From assembly GCA_030533315.1 (NCBI GenBank), contig JAUNJL010000029.1:1-27060 (forward strand): 27,060 bases of DNA, given 5' to 3'. A program made the translations under genes and the position numbers. This document shows, in pieces, positions 1 through 7,344 of the stretch (positions are counted from its first letter, which is position 1; each line of letters begins with the position of its first letter). This DNA is from Eubacteriales bacterium. Its GTDB lineage: Bacteria > Bacillota_A > Clostridia > Lachnospirales > Lachnospiraceae. Below the pieces are notes generated by a model that saw nothing but the letters and a program-made list of their open reading frames with translations, was not told the DNA's origin and did no database searches.

Positions 1-519
1 GACGATCTGGGGCGCGTGGTGATCCCCAAGGAGATACGAAGGACCCTTCGGATCAAGGAGGGAACACCGCTGGAAATCTTTACGGACCGGGAGGGTGAGA
101 TCATCTTAAAAAAATATTCGCCCATTGGGGAGCTGAGTATTTTTGCGAAGGAGTATGCGGAGGCCTTGTCTCAGACAACGGGAATGGTTTCCTGCATCAC
201 GGATCATGACCAGGTGGTGGCCGCATCGGGGCTGGGCAGTAAGGAGTATATGGGAAAAGAGATCAGCAAGGAGCTGGAGGACGCCATCACCGGCAGGGAG
301 GGTGTTTTGGCAAATGGAAGCGACAGGAAGAAGATCCCCGTGGTGGACGATCAGACGGGAGAGCTTTATTCCCAGGTGATCCAGCCCATCATATCCGCCG
401 GAGATGCCATCGGCTCCGTTATACTCATGGGAAAGACGGAGAAGGACGTGATGGGCGACGGGGAAAAAATGCTGCTTCAGACGGCAGCAGGCTTTTTGGG
501 AAGGCAGATGGAGCAGTAG
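1..519 (+). CDS. spoVT: Stage V sporulation protein T (5'-truncated by window)
   Basis: AbrB-family transcription regulator that controls forespore (sigma-G) genes late in sporulation. The reading frame is open from base 1. It begins inside the swapped-hairpin AbrB DNA-binding domain (DDLGRVVIPKEIRRTLRI), followed by a GAF-like ligand domain that ends in AAGFLGRQMEQ; both ends match SpoVT as I remember it from Bacillus subtilis. About 10 N-terminal residues lie outside the window; 172 residues are visible against roughly 178 for the whole family protein. It converges on the minus-strand peptidase gene, with only 20 bases between the two stops. The identification is firm, and it marks the host as an endospore former. 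The promoter is outside the window. Confidence 0.95.
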   Translation, partial: DDLGRVVIPKEIRRTLRIKEGTPLEIFTDREGEIILKKYSPIGELSIFAKEYAEALSQTTGMVSCITDHDQVVAASGLGSKEYMGKEISKELEDAITGREGVLANGSDRKKIPVVDDQTGELYSQVIQPIISAGDAIGSVILMGKTEKDVMGDGEKMLLQTAAGFLGRQMEQ

Positions 520-539
520 CTTTCCAGGACAGGGGCGCC

Positions 540-1103
540 TTAGGAGGAACCGGGACGGGGAGCAAAAAGGCCGTGATATTCCTCCAGGGTCTGTCCAGTC
601 AGGGTGAGAAAGGCGGCCAGCGGGCAGGTGACGTATCGGATGTGCCAGGGCTCGTAGGGGACTCCGGTAACAGATTCCTTGTTTTTGGGATAACGAAGGA
701 TAAAACCAAAGAGGGAAGCGTTGGCCGCAAGCCAGAGCCCCTCCGGGGTGGCGGCAAAGGCTTCCGTGAGCTCCAGGTGCACGGCGGGACAGGAAAGATC
801 CAGGGCAAGGCCGCTCTGGTGCTCGCTGGCGCCGGGAGGAGCCACGTAGGGGCTTCCCCGAAAAAGCTCTTTTTGGCGGTCATAAGATCGGTAGCCGGAG
901 ACTCCATAGAGACTTAGTCCCTCCCTTTGGCTGGCGCGGATGAGGTTCCAGGCGGCTTTGGCGGTCTGAAGCTCCAAAAGGCGCTTGGGATCCCCGGGAG
1001 GAGCGTCAAAGGGCAGGCCGAGATCTGTGAGATTTTCCGGGATATAACCTTCCGGCAGAGGATGATCCCCATTGATCAGACGTGTGTAAAGCTGATGATC
1101 CAT
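540..1103 (-). CDS. VanXY/VanY-like cytoplasmic D-Ala-D-Ala peptidase (M15B)
   Basis: Predicted zinc D,D-peptidase of 187 residues. The LAS/M15 motifs are visible: SEHQSGLALD gives zinc ligands H95 and D102, and EPWH gives catalytic E151 and ligand H154; a GYRS segment lies at about 70-73. There is no signal peptide or membrane segment, so the enzyme should be cytoplasmic. Length, the FGFILRYP and PYEPWHIRYV blocks and the TLEEYH tail resemble the soluble VanXY bifunctional peptidases more than membrane VanY; this comparison is from memory. The start at 1103 is chosen because AAAGGGGG lies about 7 bases upstream; an in-frame ATG at 1151 sits inside a hairpin loop. It lies downstream of pncB on the same strand, with a structured element between. 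No vanH or D-Ala-D-Lac/Ser ligase is present, so a role in peptidoglycan precursor turnover is as likely as resistance. Confidence 0.85.
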   Translation of the reverse strand: MDHQLYTRLINGDHPLPEGYIPENLTDLGLPFDAPPGDPKRLLELQTAKAAWNLIRASQREGLSLYGVSGYRSYDRQKELFRGSPYVAPPGASEHQSGLALDLSCPAVHLELTEAFAATPEGLWLAANASLFGFILRYPKNKESVTGVPYEPWHIRYVTCPLAAFLTLTGQTLEEYHGLFAPRPGSS

Positions 1104-1109
1104 AAAAAG

Positions 1110-1175
1110 AACCCCCTTTCCCTTTCCAGGACGAAGGCCTGGTATTATCATGTGTATGATACAGGGAAGGGGGTT
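1110..1175 (-). promoter_or_regulatory. Three-way-junction RNA element covering peptidase RBS
   Basis: A closing stem pairs 1110-1123 with 1163-1175 (13 pairs, one bulged base). It encloses two perfect hairpins: 1126-1142 (CCAGG, 7-base loop, CCTGG) and 1146-1161 (TATCAT, GTGT, ATGATA). Read on the minus strand, the 3' arm contains the GGGGG ribosome binding site of the peptidase and is followed by CTTTTT and then ATG. The element could hide the ribosome binding site or act as a terminator/attenuator after pncB. The pairing is seen directly; the regulatory role is inference. It does not match a riboswitch class that I recognise. Confidence 0.55.
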
Positions 1176-1202
1176 ATTCCATTTTTGGAGGGGCTGTGTT
1201 TT

Positions 1203-2669
1203 TTACAGATCCAGATCCTTGCGGCTCATCTCCTCGATCAGCTCCAATCTGGTGTTGTACAGCTTGCGGGAGAGGTCTACATAAACCTTCTGAGGATTGA
1301 CAAAGCGGCGGGATTCATCCCACAGAGTCGTCTGCTCCTTCTGGCAGATTTCCCGAAGCTCCATGACGGAGGGGGAGGTGTACACGGCGTTTCCTCCCTT
1401 GAAGACGGGGACGAGAAGCTCCCGGATCTCGTAGGTGCCTCCCAGGATCTTCGTCTTTTTCCAGGTATCCACGGGATCGAAGATGATCATGGTCTCTTCC
1501 GGGTCCAGAACCTCGTCGGCAAGACAGATGAGATCCGCCTTGATCTTGCCGGTGGATTTGCTGTAGATACGGTACACGGTCTTGTTGCCGGGATTGGTGA
1601 CCTTGGCGCTGTTTTCGGAAAGCTTGATCTTGGGGATGAACACATCGCTTCCAGGATCCTTCACGGCGGCAAGCTTGTAAACTCCGCCGAAGGCAGGATT
1701 GTCGTTGGCTGTGATGAGGCGGGTTCCCACGCCCCAGGAGTTGATCTTTGCGTCCTGGGCCTTCAGGCTTTCGATGAGGTATTCATCAAGATCGCTGGAG
1801 GCGGAGATGGTCGCATCGTCAAAGCCGGCGGCAGCCAGCATCTTATAGGCTTCCTTGGAGAGGTAAGCCAGATCTCCGCTGTCAATGCGGATGCCATACC
1901 GGGTGAGGGGAATGCCCTCCTCCCGCATTTCCTCAAACACGCGGATGGCGTTTGGAACACCGGATTTCAGGACGTCGTAGGTGTCAACCAGAAGGATGCA
2001 GGCGTTGGGATAAAGTCTTGCGTAGGTCTTGAAGGCCGTGTACTCATCGGGAAAGCTCATGATCCAGGAATGGGCGTGGGTCCCCAAAACGGGAACGCCG
2101 AACATGCTGCCGGTGAGCACGCAGGAGGTGCCTATACAGCCGCCGATCATGGCCGCCCTGGCGCCGAAGATCCCGGCATCCGGGCCCTGCGCCCGGCGGA
2201 GGCCAAATTCCATGATGCCGTCGCCTTTTGCCGCATAGCAGGCCCGGGCGGCCTTCGTGGCGATCAGGCTCTGGTGGTTGATGATGTTCAAAATGGCCGT
2301 CTCCACAAGCTGTGCCTCCATGATGGGCGCAATGACCTTTACCATGGGCTCTCTGGGAAAGATGACGGTTCCTTCGGGAATGGCGTAGATATCGCCGCTG
2401 AAACGAAAGCTGCTTAAATATTCCAGAAAATCCTCATCAAAAAGATTCAGCTTGCGGAGATAGCCGATGTCCTCTGGGGAAAACTGGAGGTTCTCGATGT
2501 ATTCGATCACCTGCTGCAGTCCGGCGCAGATGGCAAAGGCACCCCCGCAGGGATTGTCCCGGTAAAACATGTCAAAGACGACAGTCTGGTCGGTAGGATT
2601 CTTAAAGTATCCCTGCATCATGGTCAGCTCGTAAAGGTCCGTGAGCAGGGTAAGATTGTTGGCTCGCAT
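1203..2669 (-). CDS. pncB: Nicotinate phosphoribosyltransferase
   Basis: Makes nicotinate mononucleotide from nicotinic acid and PRPP with ATP hydrolysis, the entry step of the Preiss-Handler NAD salvage route in the cytoplasm. The 488-residue protein opens with NLTLLTDLYELTMMQGYF, typical of the Firmicutes NAPRTase. It carries the GTHAHSW block with the His that is phosphorylated in the family, and the RIDSGDLAYLS phosphate-binding segment. The length is normal for this class. The start is set by GGAGAATCAAAATG. A good minus-strand promoter lies about 95 bases upstream. It is probably co-transcribed at least in part with the downstream peptidase gene. The leader holds several GACA repeats, noted here only as possible operator sequence. 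Confidence 0.95.
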   Translation of the reverse strand: MRANNLTLLTDLYELTMMQGYFKNPTDQTVVFDMFYRDNPCGGAFAICAGLQQVIEYIENLQFSPEDIGYLRKLNLFDEDFLEYLSSFRFSGDIYAIPEGTVIFPREPMVKVIAPIMEAQLVETAILNIINHQSLIATKAARACYAAKGDGIMEFGLRRAQGPDAGIFGARAAMIGGCIGTSCVLTGSMFGVPVLGTHAHSWIMSFPDEYTAFKTYARLYPNACILLVDTYDVLKSGVPNAIRVFEEMREEGIPLTRYGIRIDSGDLAYLSKEAYKMLAAAGFDDATISASSDLDEYLIESLKAQDAKINSWGVGTRLITANDNPAFGGVYKLAAVKDPGSDVFIPKIKLSENSAKVTNPGNKTVYRIYSKSTGKIKADLICLADEVLDPEETMIIFDPVDTWKKTKILGGTYEIRELLVPVFKGGNAVYTSPSVMELREICQKEQTTLWDESRRFVNPQKVYVDLSRKLYNTRLELIEEMSRKDLDL

Positions 2670-2769
2670 TTTGATTCTCCTTTGAAATTTGCTTCAATGT
2701 CTGTAATTGTCTCGGTGTCCTGAAAAGGGAGGAGCCCGCATACCCGGCTTGTCCCCGTTAAGTGTCCAC

Positions 2770-2797
2770 ATTATAGCATATTTCCATGGAATGTAAA
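2770..2797 (-). promoter_or_regulatory. pncB promoter
   Basis: On the minus strand, TTTACA (2797-2792) and TATAAT (2775-2770) are separated by 16 bases, with an extended TGC before the -10 box. The predicted start is near 2763, giving a leader of about 94 bases before pncB. It is divergent from the tRNA promoter. Confidence 0.7.
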
Positions 2798-2840
2798 AGT
2801 TTATGAGAGAAATTTTTAGCTAAAAAAAGAAAAAAAGGGG

Positions 2841-2870
2841 TTGACTTAATGGGGAAACCTGTTATATAAT
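2841..2870 (+). promoter_or_regulatory. tRNA-Gln promoter
   Basis: TTGACT at 2841-2846 and a perfect TATAAT at 2865-2870 with an 18-base spacer. The predicted start is near 2877, about 35 bases before the mature tRNA. Confidence 0.8.
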
Positions 2871-2912
2871 ACTATTCGTCGCAAGCGATAAGCAATGTGA
2901 CAAACAGAATGA

Positions 2913-2984
2913 AGGGCTATAGCCAAACGGTAAGGCAGCGGACTCTGACTCCGTCATTTCAAGGTTCGAATCCTTGTAGCCCTG
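2913..2984 (+). tRNA. tRNA-Gln (anticodon CUG)
   Basis: Full cloverleaf: acceptor stem AGGGCTA (2913-2919) pairs with TAGCCCT (2977-2983), and G2984 is the discriminator base. The anticodon stem GCGGA/TCCGT encloses loop CTCTGAC with CUG at 2945-2947, reading CAG codons. The T loop GGTTCGAATCC is canonical. The CCA end is not encoded. A dedicated promoter and terminator flank this single tRNA. Confidence 0.95.
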
Positions 2985-2993
2985 TTGAAGATA

Positions 2994-3028
2994 AGGCATT
3001 TTCCATGAGAGTGGAGGATGCCTTTTTT
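2994..3028 (+). terminator. Intrinsic terminator of tRNA-Gln
   Basis: An 11-bp stem (AGGCATTTTCC with GGAGGATGCCT, two G-U pairs) with an 8-base loop, followed by TTTTTT. It starts 10 bases after the tRNA. Confidence 0.85.
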
Positions 3029-3054
3029 GCTGTGTCGTCTGTATGTTTCGGGAA

Positions 3055-3090
3055 GCCCTGGATGCCTTAATGAGGAATCCAGGGCCTTTT
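3055..3090 (+). terminator. Second terminator-like hairpin
   Basis: Perfect 9-bp inverted repeat GCCCTGGAT/ATCCAGGGC (3055-3063, 3077-3085), followed by CTTTT. It probably backs up the tRNA terminator; no gene lies between the two hairpins. Confidence 0.55.
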
Positions 3091-3309
3091 ATGACCGATA
3101 GTCTTTCCTAATTAAATGTAGATGAATGTAGATGGGGAAATAAAAAATGCTTTTGACATACAGGGACTGCCTTACGATTCTGTCTCACATTTGCCCCCTC
3201 TCCCTCCCTATGTTTTTGGTTCTTTTCTAGGGAAGGAAGAAGGTGGCAATTGTGAATATTAAACAAATATAAAAAGAAAATATTGTATAATTAATTAACT
3301 TAAAAATGA
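3091..3309. other. Intergenic AT-rich stretch, no gene seen
   Basis: No credible coding frame or RNA gene. There is a TTGACA at 3153-3158, but nothing close to TATAAT at proper spacing. The A+T content rises towards the ROK promoter. Confidence 0.5.
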
Positions 3310-3396
3310 TTGACTTATGAAAAAGGGGTAGTTATAATGTGGTGTGTAAAGAAAAAGAGCGCTTTACATGAATAAAAATCTTTGATTAAGTTAATT
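3293..3396. repeat. Inverted repeats framing the ROK promoter (candidate operators)
   Basis: The outer pair AATTAACTTA (3293-3302) and TAAGTTAATT (3387-3396) is a perfect inverted repeat whose arms lie on either side of the promoter. A second pair, TGTAAAG (3345-3351) and CTTTACA (3362-3368), sits over the predicted start and early leader. The two pairs do not share a centre, so they are probably separate sites. ROK repressors such as XylR and NagC bind AT-rich palindromes; use by this protein is inference. Confidence 0.5.
3310..3338 (+). promoter_or_regulatory. Promoter of ROK regulator / sugar module
   Basis: TTGACT at 3310-3315 and TATAAT at 3333-3338 with a 17-base spacer, predicted start near 3345. 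Inverted repeats flank and overlap the start site (separate entries), which fits autoregulation by the ROK protein. Confidence 0.8.
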
Positions 3397-3428
3397 GAAT
3401 TTACAAAAGGAACACAGAAGGGGAGATT

Positions 3429-4655
3429 GTGAAAAGAGGAATGAATAGCAGCGAAATGCAGAGAAACAACCGTGCGTTGGTTTTTCGTGCACTCCTCGAA
3501 AAGGGTAGTATGACCAGGTCTAGGCTGGCGTCTGTGTTGAATTTGCAGAAAGCAACGATCACAAACATTATCAATGATTTTTATGATCTGGATATTGTGG
3601 GTGTTGATGGAGATGCAGCGTCGGGCCGTCGGGGAGAGAAGCTGTGCCTGAAGCTGGATGATATGTATGTTTTGTCCATAGGGATCACGCGCAAGGACTA
3701 CCAGTTCAGCGTGTTTACGTTGGACGGCGTACAGAAAAAGCACATCTGTCATTGTTTCGGGAAAAACGAGGATATCTGCGAGATCCTGAGAAAGATGAAA
3801 AAGGATGCGGCGGATCTTGCGGCGGAGTACAATGTCAACCGTATTTTGGATATTTCGCTTGCAGTTCCTGGATTGTTCATCAATCGTCCCGAAAAAAATG
3901 AAGAGATATTTGTGGTTTCCGAGTTTGAGGCCTTGAGTAAAGTAAATATCCGCAAAGAATTGGAAGAGGTTTTGAAAAAAAGAATTTTGGTCAAGCATGA
4001 TGCGAAGCTGTCTGCTTATGCAGAGTGGAGATGTGCGGACGAGATTCAGGGGATTGAAAGGGCCAGTTTAGCCGTTGTCCGTTCCAGAGGATTTGGAATT
4101 GGGGTTGGATTTGTGGTAAATGGTGCGATCATGAACGGACATTTGGGGTTGGCTGGAGAGGTTGGATACACGGGTATTAATTACAATGGGAATCGGCGGG
4201 GACATGAAAGGGCAGGAACCTTTGAATACTGTGCTGGGATTGAGAGTTTAATGAGGTATGTGGAGGAGCGCCTTATGGAGTTTCCTCAAAGTCATCTTCG
4301 GGATAACAGTACATACCAGGAAATATTGGAGGAATATAGGAAGGGAGATCCCCTGGCAATCTGGGCGGTGGAAAAGATGGCCTGGATGCTGGGATATGGA
4401 ATCGCTAACATTATCTACACGGTGAATCCGGACTGTATCGTCATCGGACCGGATTATCCGGACACGGAGCATTTTCTGCGCAAGGTCAGAGAGTCGGTGA
4501 GGGAGTGTGTGCCTCCGTACGTGGAGGAGTGCACGGTGATCCGCTATTCCAGACTCAGCAGTGATTCCTTTCTTTTGGGAGGGTACTACTATATCATGGA
4601 GCGTTTTCTGAGCGGGGATATTTTTACACCTATCAGAGAGGCAAAATCTATATAA
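3429..4655 (+). CDS. ROK-family transcriptional regulator
   Basis: Predicted sugar-responsive repressor of the adjacent transport and pentulose genes. The 408-residue protein has an N-terminal winged helix-turn-helix (about 28-51, SMTRSRLASVLNLQKATIT) and a ROK sugar-kinase-like fold (about 75-390). The ROK core G(L)AGEVGY is present, but the zinc-binding CxCGxxGCxE signature is missing; only one Cys (FEYCAG) stands in that segment. It is therefore a regulator rather than a working sugar kinase. The GTG start at 3429 has AAGGGGAG just upstream, with short spacing; ATG at 3441 is the alternative. It has its own promoter framed by inverted repeats. The first half is noticeably more AT-rich than later genes. 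The effector is unknown, most likely the imported pentose or its phosphate. Confidence 0.88.
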   Translation: MKRGMNSSEMQRNNRALVFRALLEKGSMTRSRLASVLNLQKATITNIINDFYDLDIVGVDGDAASGRRGEKLCLKLDDMYVLSIGITRKDYQFSVFTLDGVQKKHICHCFGKNEDICEILRKMKKDAADLAAEYNVNRILDISLAVPGLFINRPEKNEEIFVVSEFEALSKVNIRKELEEVLKKRILVKHDAKLSAYAEWRCADEIQGIERASLAVVRSRGFGIGVGFVVNGAIMNGHLGLAGEVGYTGINYNGNRRGHERAGTFEYCAGIESLMRYVEERLMEFPQSHLRDNSTYQEILEEYRKGDPLAIWAVEKMAWMLGYGIANIIYTVNPDCIVIGPDYPDTEHFLRKVRESVRECVPPYVEECTVIRYSRLSSDSFLLGGYYYIMERFLSGDIFTPIREAKSI

Positions 4656-4694
4656 GGTATGCAATACTCCGGCATAGTCATGGGGGAGGATCCC

Positions 4695-4725
4695 GCATTT
4701 TGCGAGGCCTAGGAGCGCAGGATGC
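4695..4725 (+). other. Intergenic hairpin between regulator and binding-protein gene
   Basis: A 10-bp stem, GCATTTTGCG with CGCAGGATGC (two G-U pairs), and an 11-base loop. No T-tract follows, so it is more likely an mRNA processing or stability hairpin than a terminator. I see no clear promoter between the regulator and the binding-protein gene. Confidence 0.4.
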
Positions 4726-4787
4726 AGATTCGTCCCTGTGGCTAAAAGAGAGTAAAAAACATTCATAAATAAAAGGAGAACAAAAAA

Positions 4788-5738
4788 ATGAAGAGAAGAA
4801 TGTTTGCACTTACCATGGCAGCCGTAATGGCAGCAACATTAGGAACTACAGCATTTGCTGAGTCTTCTGCAAATGTGGAGGACCTCACCATCGCATATGT
4901 TCCGACCACCATGAACAACCCGTTCTGGAGCGCAATGATGGGTGGAATTACCGCTGAGATGGAAGCTCTGGGCATGGATCCAGATTCCCAGCTGGTGACG
5001 GTTGACGCAAACAGCGACCAGGCAACCATGAACGACTATGTAAACGACCTGATCGCACAGAATGTTGACGCAGTCATCCTGGCACCTATGGATACCACCG
5101 CCGTAACAGAGGCTCTTACCGCCTGCGAGACGGCAGGAATCCCTGTGATCAACGTAGATACACCTGTAGATGCATCCGACAAGGTTGCCGCTATTATCGC
5201 TTCCGATAACTACAAAGCAGGAGTTCTTTGCGCAGAGGACATGATGAGCAAGCTGGACGAGGGTTCCAAGGTAGCTGTCATGAACCAGCCTTCTGGTGCA
5301 GCCTGCGTACAGCGTGAGCAGGGCTTCAAGGATACGGTAGGCGATTACTTTGAGATCGTTTCCACCACGGATACAGAGGGTGACACCGCTAAGACCCTGA
5401 GTGCAGCCGAGGATGTTCTGACTGCTGATACGGATCTGGCAGCATTCTTCTGCATCAACGATATGGGCGCTCTGGGATGTGTTCAGGCCTGCAATGCTGC
5501 TGGAAGAACAGACGTTCTTATCTATGGCGTTGACGGAAACCCAGACTTCATGGGCTATGTAGAGGATGGATCTGCTACGGCTTCCGCTGCACAGCAGCCG
5601 TCCGTGATCGGTTCCAATGCTGTGGACGCAGCTGTAGCCGTAATCAACGGAGAAGAGATCGAGCATGACCAGGTAATCGACGTAGAGCTGATCACAGGCG
5701 AGAATATTTCCGAGTTTGATATCTCAGATTGGCAGTAA
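4788..5738 (+). CDS. Sugar ABC transporter substrate-binding protein (RbsB type)
   Basis: Extracytoplasmic receptor of the ribose-type ABC importer encoded just downstream. The 316-residue protein starts with an n-region MKRR and a hydrophobic stretch ending AFA-ESS, giving a predicted signal peptidase I cut after residue 24. The mature part shows the Peripla_BP_4 pattern: IAYVPTTMNNPFW, then DQATMNDYVNDLIAQNVDAVILAP, and INVDTPVD. There is no lipobox cysteine, which is odd for a monoderm binding protein that would normally be lipid-anchored. The start is fixed by AAAGGAG 10 bases upstream. The ligand is probably a pentose or pentulose, judged only from the downstream kinase and transketolase. 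An attenuator-like hairpin follows, so this gene is probably expressed more strongly than the transporter. Confidence 0.92.
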   Translation: MKRRMFALTMAAVMAATLGTTAFAESSANVEDLTIAYVPTTMNNPFWSAMMGGITAEMEALGMDPDSQLVTVDANSDQATMNDYVNDLIAQNVDAVILAPMDTTAVTEALTACETAGIPVINVDTPVDASDKVAAIIASDNYKAGVLCAEDMMSKLDEGSKVAVMNQPSGAACVQREQGFKDTVGDYFEIVSTTDTEGDTAKTLSAAEDVLTADTDLAAFFCINDMGALGCVQACNAAGRTDVLIYGVDGNPDFMGYVEDGSATASAAQQPSVIGSNAVDAAVAVINGEEIEHDQVIDVELITGENISEFDISDWQ

Positions 5739-5780
5739 TGATAAGGCCTTATCTGGGCAAGGTATTTAAGTAAATGATCG

Positions 5781-5830
5781 AAAAGCTGCCGGAGTTTTAC
5801 GAAAGTAGTTCCTAGGCAGCTTTTCTTTTT
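5781..5830 (+). terminator. Terminator/attenuator between binding protein and ATPase genes
   Basis: A perfect 10-bp stem AAAAGCTGCC (5781-5790) and GGCAGCTTTT (5815-5824), with an inner TAC-GAAA-GTA hairpin, followed by CTTTTT. The ATPase ribosome binding site begins at once (5831). It probably allows partial read-through, leaving more binding protein than transporter. Confidence 0.7.
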
Positions 5831-5844
5831 AAAGGAGGGGCGAA

Positions 5845-7344
5845 ATGCAAAAGGAACTTCTGCGCATGGAGAATATTGTAAAGACATTTCCGGGCGTTCG
5901 GGCACTGAACAATGCTTCGATTACCGTACATGCAGGCGAAGTTATGGGGTTTATGGGTGAGAATGGAGCTGGAAAATCTACCTTGATGAATGTTTTGGGC
6001 GGTGTGTTTCCAGCAGATTCTGGTGAGATCTACATTGAAGGGAAACAGGTGAATATCCATTCTATCCACGAGTCTCAGGCATTGGGGGTGGCCTTTATCC
6101 ATCAGGAGCTGGCGTTGGAGCCGTATCTTACCATTGCGGAGAATATTTTCCTGGGACGTGAGATGAAGAATGCCTTGGGGATGGTCAGCAAAGACAAGAT
6201 GGCGGAGGAGGCCAGACCGTTTTTGGAGCGGGTAGGCCTTAACATTGACCCCAATGAGTATGTGAGAAAGCTGTCGCTGGGGCAGCAGCAAATGGTGGAG
6301 ATTGCAAAATCCTTTTCATTGGATGCGAAGATTCTGATATTGGACGAGCCCACGTCCTCTTTATCGGAGAGTGAAGTGGAGGTACTGTTCCAGACGGTGC
6401 GCGATCTGAAGCGTCAGGGGATGGGAATTATTTTCATCACCCATAAAATGGCGGAGGTTTTTCAGCTTTGCGATGCGGTGACGATCATGCGCGACGGCGA
6501 ATTTATGGGAAGCCGCCGGTCTGAGGAATGTTCAGAGAGTGAGCTTATTTCTCTGATGGTTGGCCGGGATCTGGGAAATTATTATACCCGTACATATAAT
6601 ACACCTGGAAAGGTGATGCTGGAAGCGAAAAACATTCACGCAGGCAAAAGAGCCATCGATTGCAGCTTTCAGGTGAGAAGCGGAGAGATTTTAGGCTTTT
6701 ACGGCTTGGTAGGAGCTGGACGTTCGGAGCTTATGAAGGCTATTATGGGCTTGGATCCCATGGATTCTGGAGAAGTATACCTGGAGAATGAGAAGGTGTT
6801 AAGCCGAAGTCCCCAGTATATGCAGAGCAGGGGAGTGGCCCTTGTTCCAGAAAGCCGCAAGACAGAGGGACTGCTTCTGAATAATACGATCAGCTTCAAC
6901 ATCACGCTTCCGATATTGGATCGTTTTATTAAGTTTTTACGGGTTGACAGCCGTAAGGAAGAAGAGATCGTGGAGCATGGAATCAATTCCCTGAGGATCA
7001 AGACACCTTCCTCGGATGTGCATTGTTCCACGTTGTCAGGAGGAAACCAACAAAAGGTGCTGCTGGCTAAATGGTTGGCTACAGACCCGAAGATCCTGAT
7101 CTTGGATGAGCCCACCAGAGGTATTGACGTGGGCGCCAAAGCGGAGATTTATACCATTATCAACGATCTGGCAAAGGCTGGTTTGGCAGTGATCCTGATC
7201 TCCTCAGAAATGCCTGAGGTAATGAATATGAGCGACCGCATCATTGTGATGAAGGAAGGCAGGATCACGGGAGAGCTTGGCCATGAGGAAAACGACCAGG
7301 AAAAGATATTAAAATATGCAATGGGGGTATCGGAGGATGAATAA
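5845..7344 (+). CDS. Sugar ABC transporter double ATPase (RbsA/MglA type)
   Basis: Cytoplasmic motor of the importer. The 499-residue protein holds two fused nucleotide-binding domains. The first has Walker A GENGAGKST (residues 38-46), signature LSLGQQQ and Walker B ILILDEPTSSL. The second has a degenerate Walker A (GLVGAGRSE), signature LSGGNQQK and Walker B ILILDEPTRGIDVGAK. This pattern, with a degenerate second P-loop, is typical of the CUT2 family (RbsA, AraG, XylG, MglA). Start ATG with AAAGGAGGGG seven bases upstream. The stop overlaps the permease start, so the two are translationally coupled. Confidence 0.95.
   Translation: MQKELLRMENIVKTFPGVRALNNASITVHAGEVMGFMGENGAGKSTLMNVLGGVFPADSGEIYIEGKQVNIHSIHESQALGVAFIHQELALEPYLTIAENIFLGREMKNALGMVSKDKMAEEARPFLERVGLNIDPNEYVRKLSLGQQQMVEIAKSFSLDAKILILDEPTSSLSESEVEVLFQTVRDLKRQGMGIIFITHKMAEVFQLCDAVTIMRDGEFMGSRRSEECSESELISLMVGRDLGNYYTRTYNTPGKVMLEAKNIHAGKRAIDCSFQVRSGEILGFYGLVGAGRSELMKAIMGLDPMDSGEVYLENEKVLSRSPQYMQSRGVALVPESRKTEGLLLNNTISFNITLPILDRFIKFLRVDSRKEEEIVEHGINSLRIKTPSSDVHCSTLSGGNQQKVLLAKWLATDPKILILDEPTRGIDVGAKAEIYTIINDLAKAGLAVILISSEMPEVMNMSDRIIVMKEGRITGELGHEENDQEKILKYAMGVSEDE

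Noticed and set aside
927..2417. A 496-codon open frame on the plus strand opposite pncB
   Set aside because: It lies fully antisense to a certain gene, has no ribosome site or recognisable domain, and its composition follows the third-position bias of pncB.
3153..3181. TTGACA at 3153 as a promoter
   Set aside because: No acceptable -10 box at 15-19 bases; the promoter at 3310 is much better.
3353..3368. AGCGCTTTACA, resembling half of a CcpA cre site
   Set aside because: Only the right half fits the consensus; the left half and the outer CA position do not.
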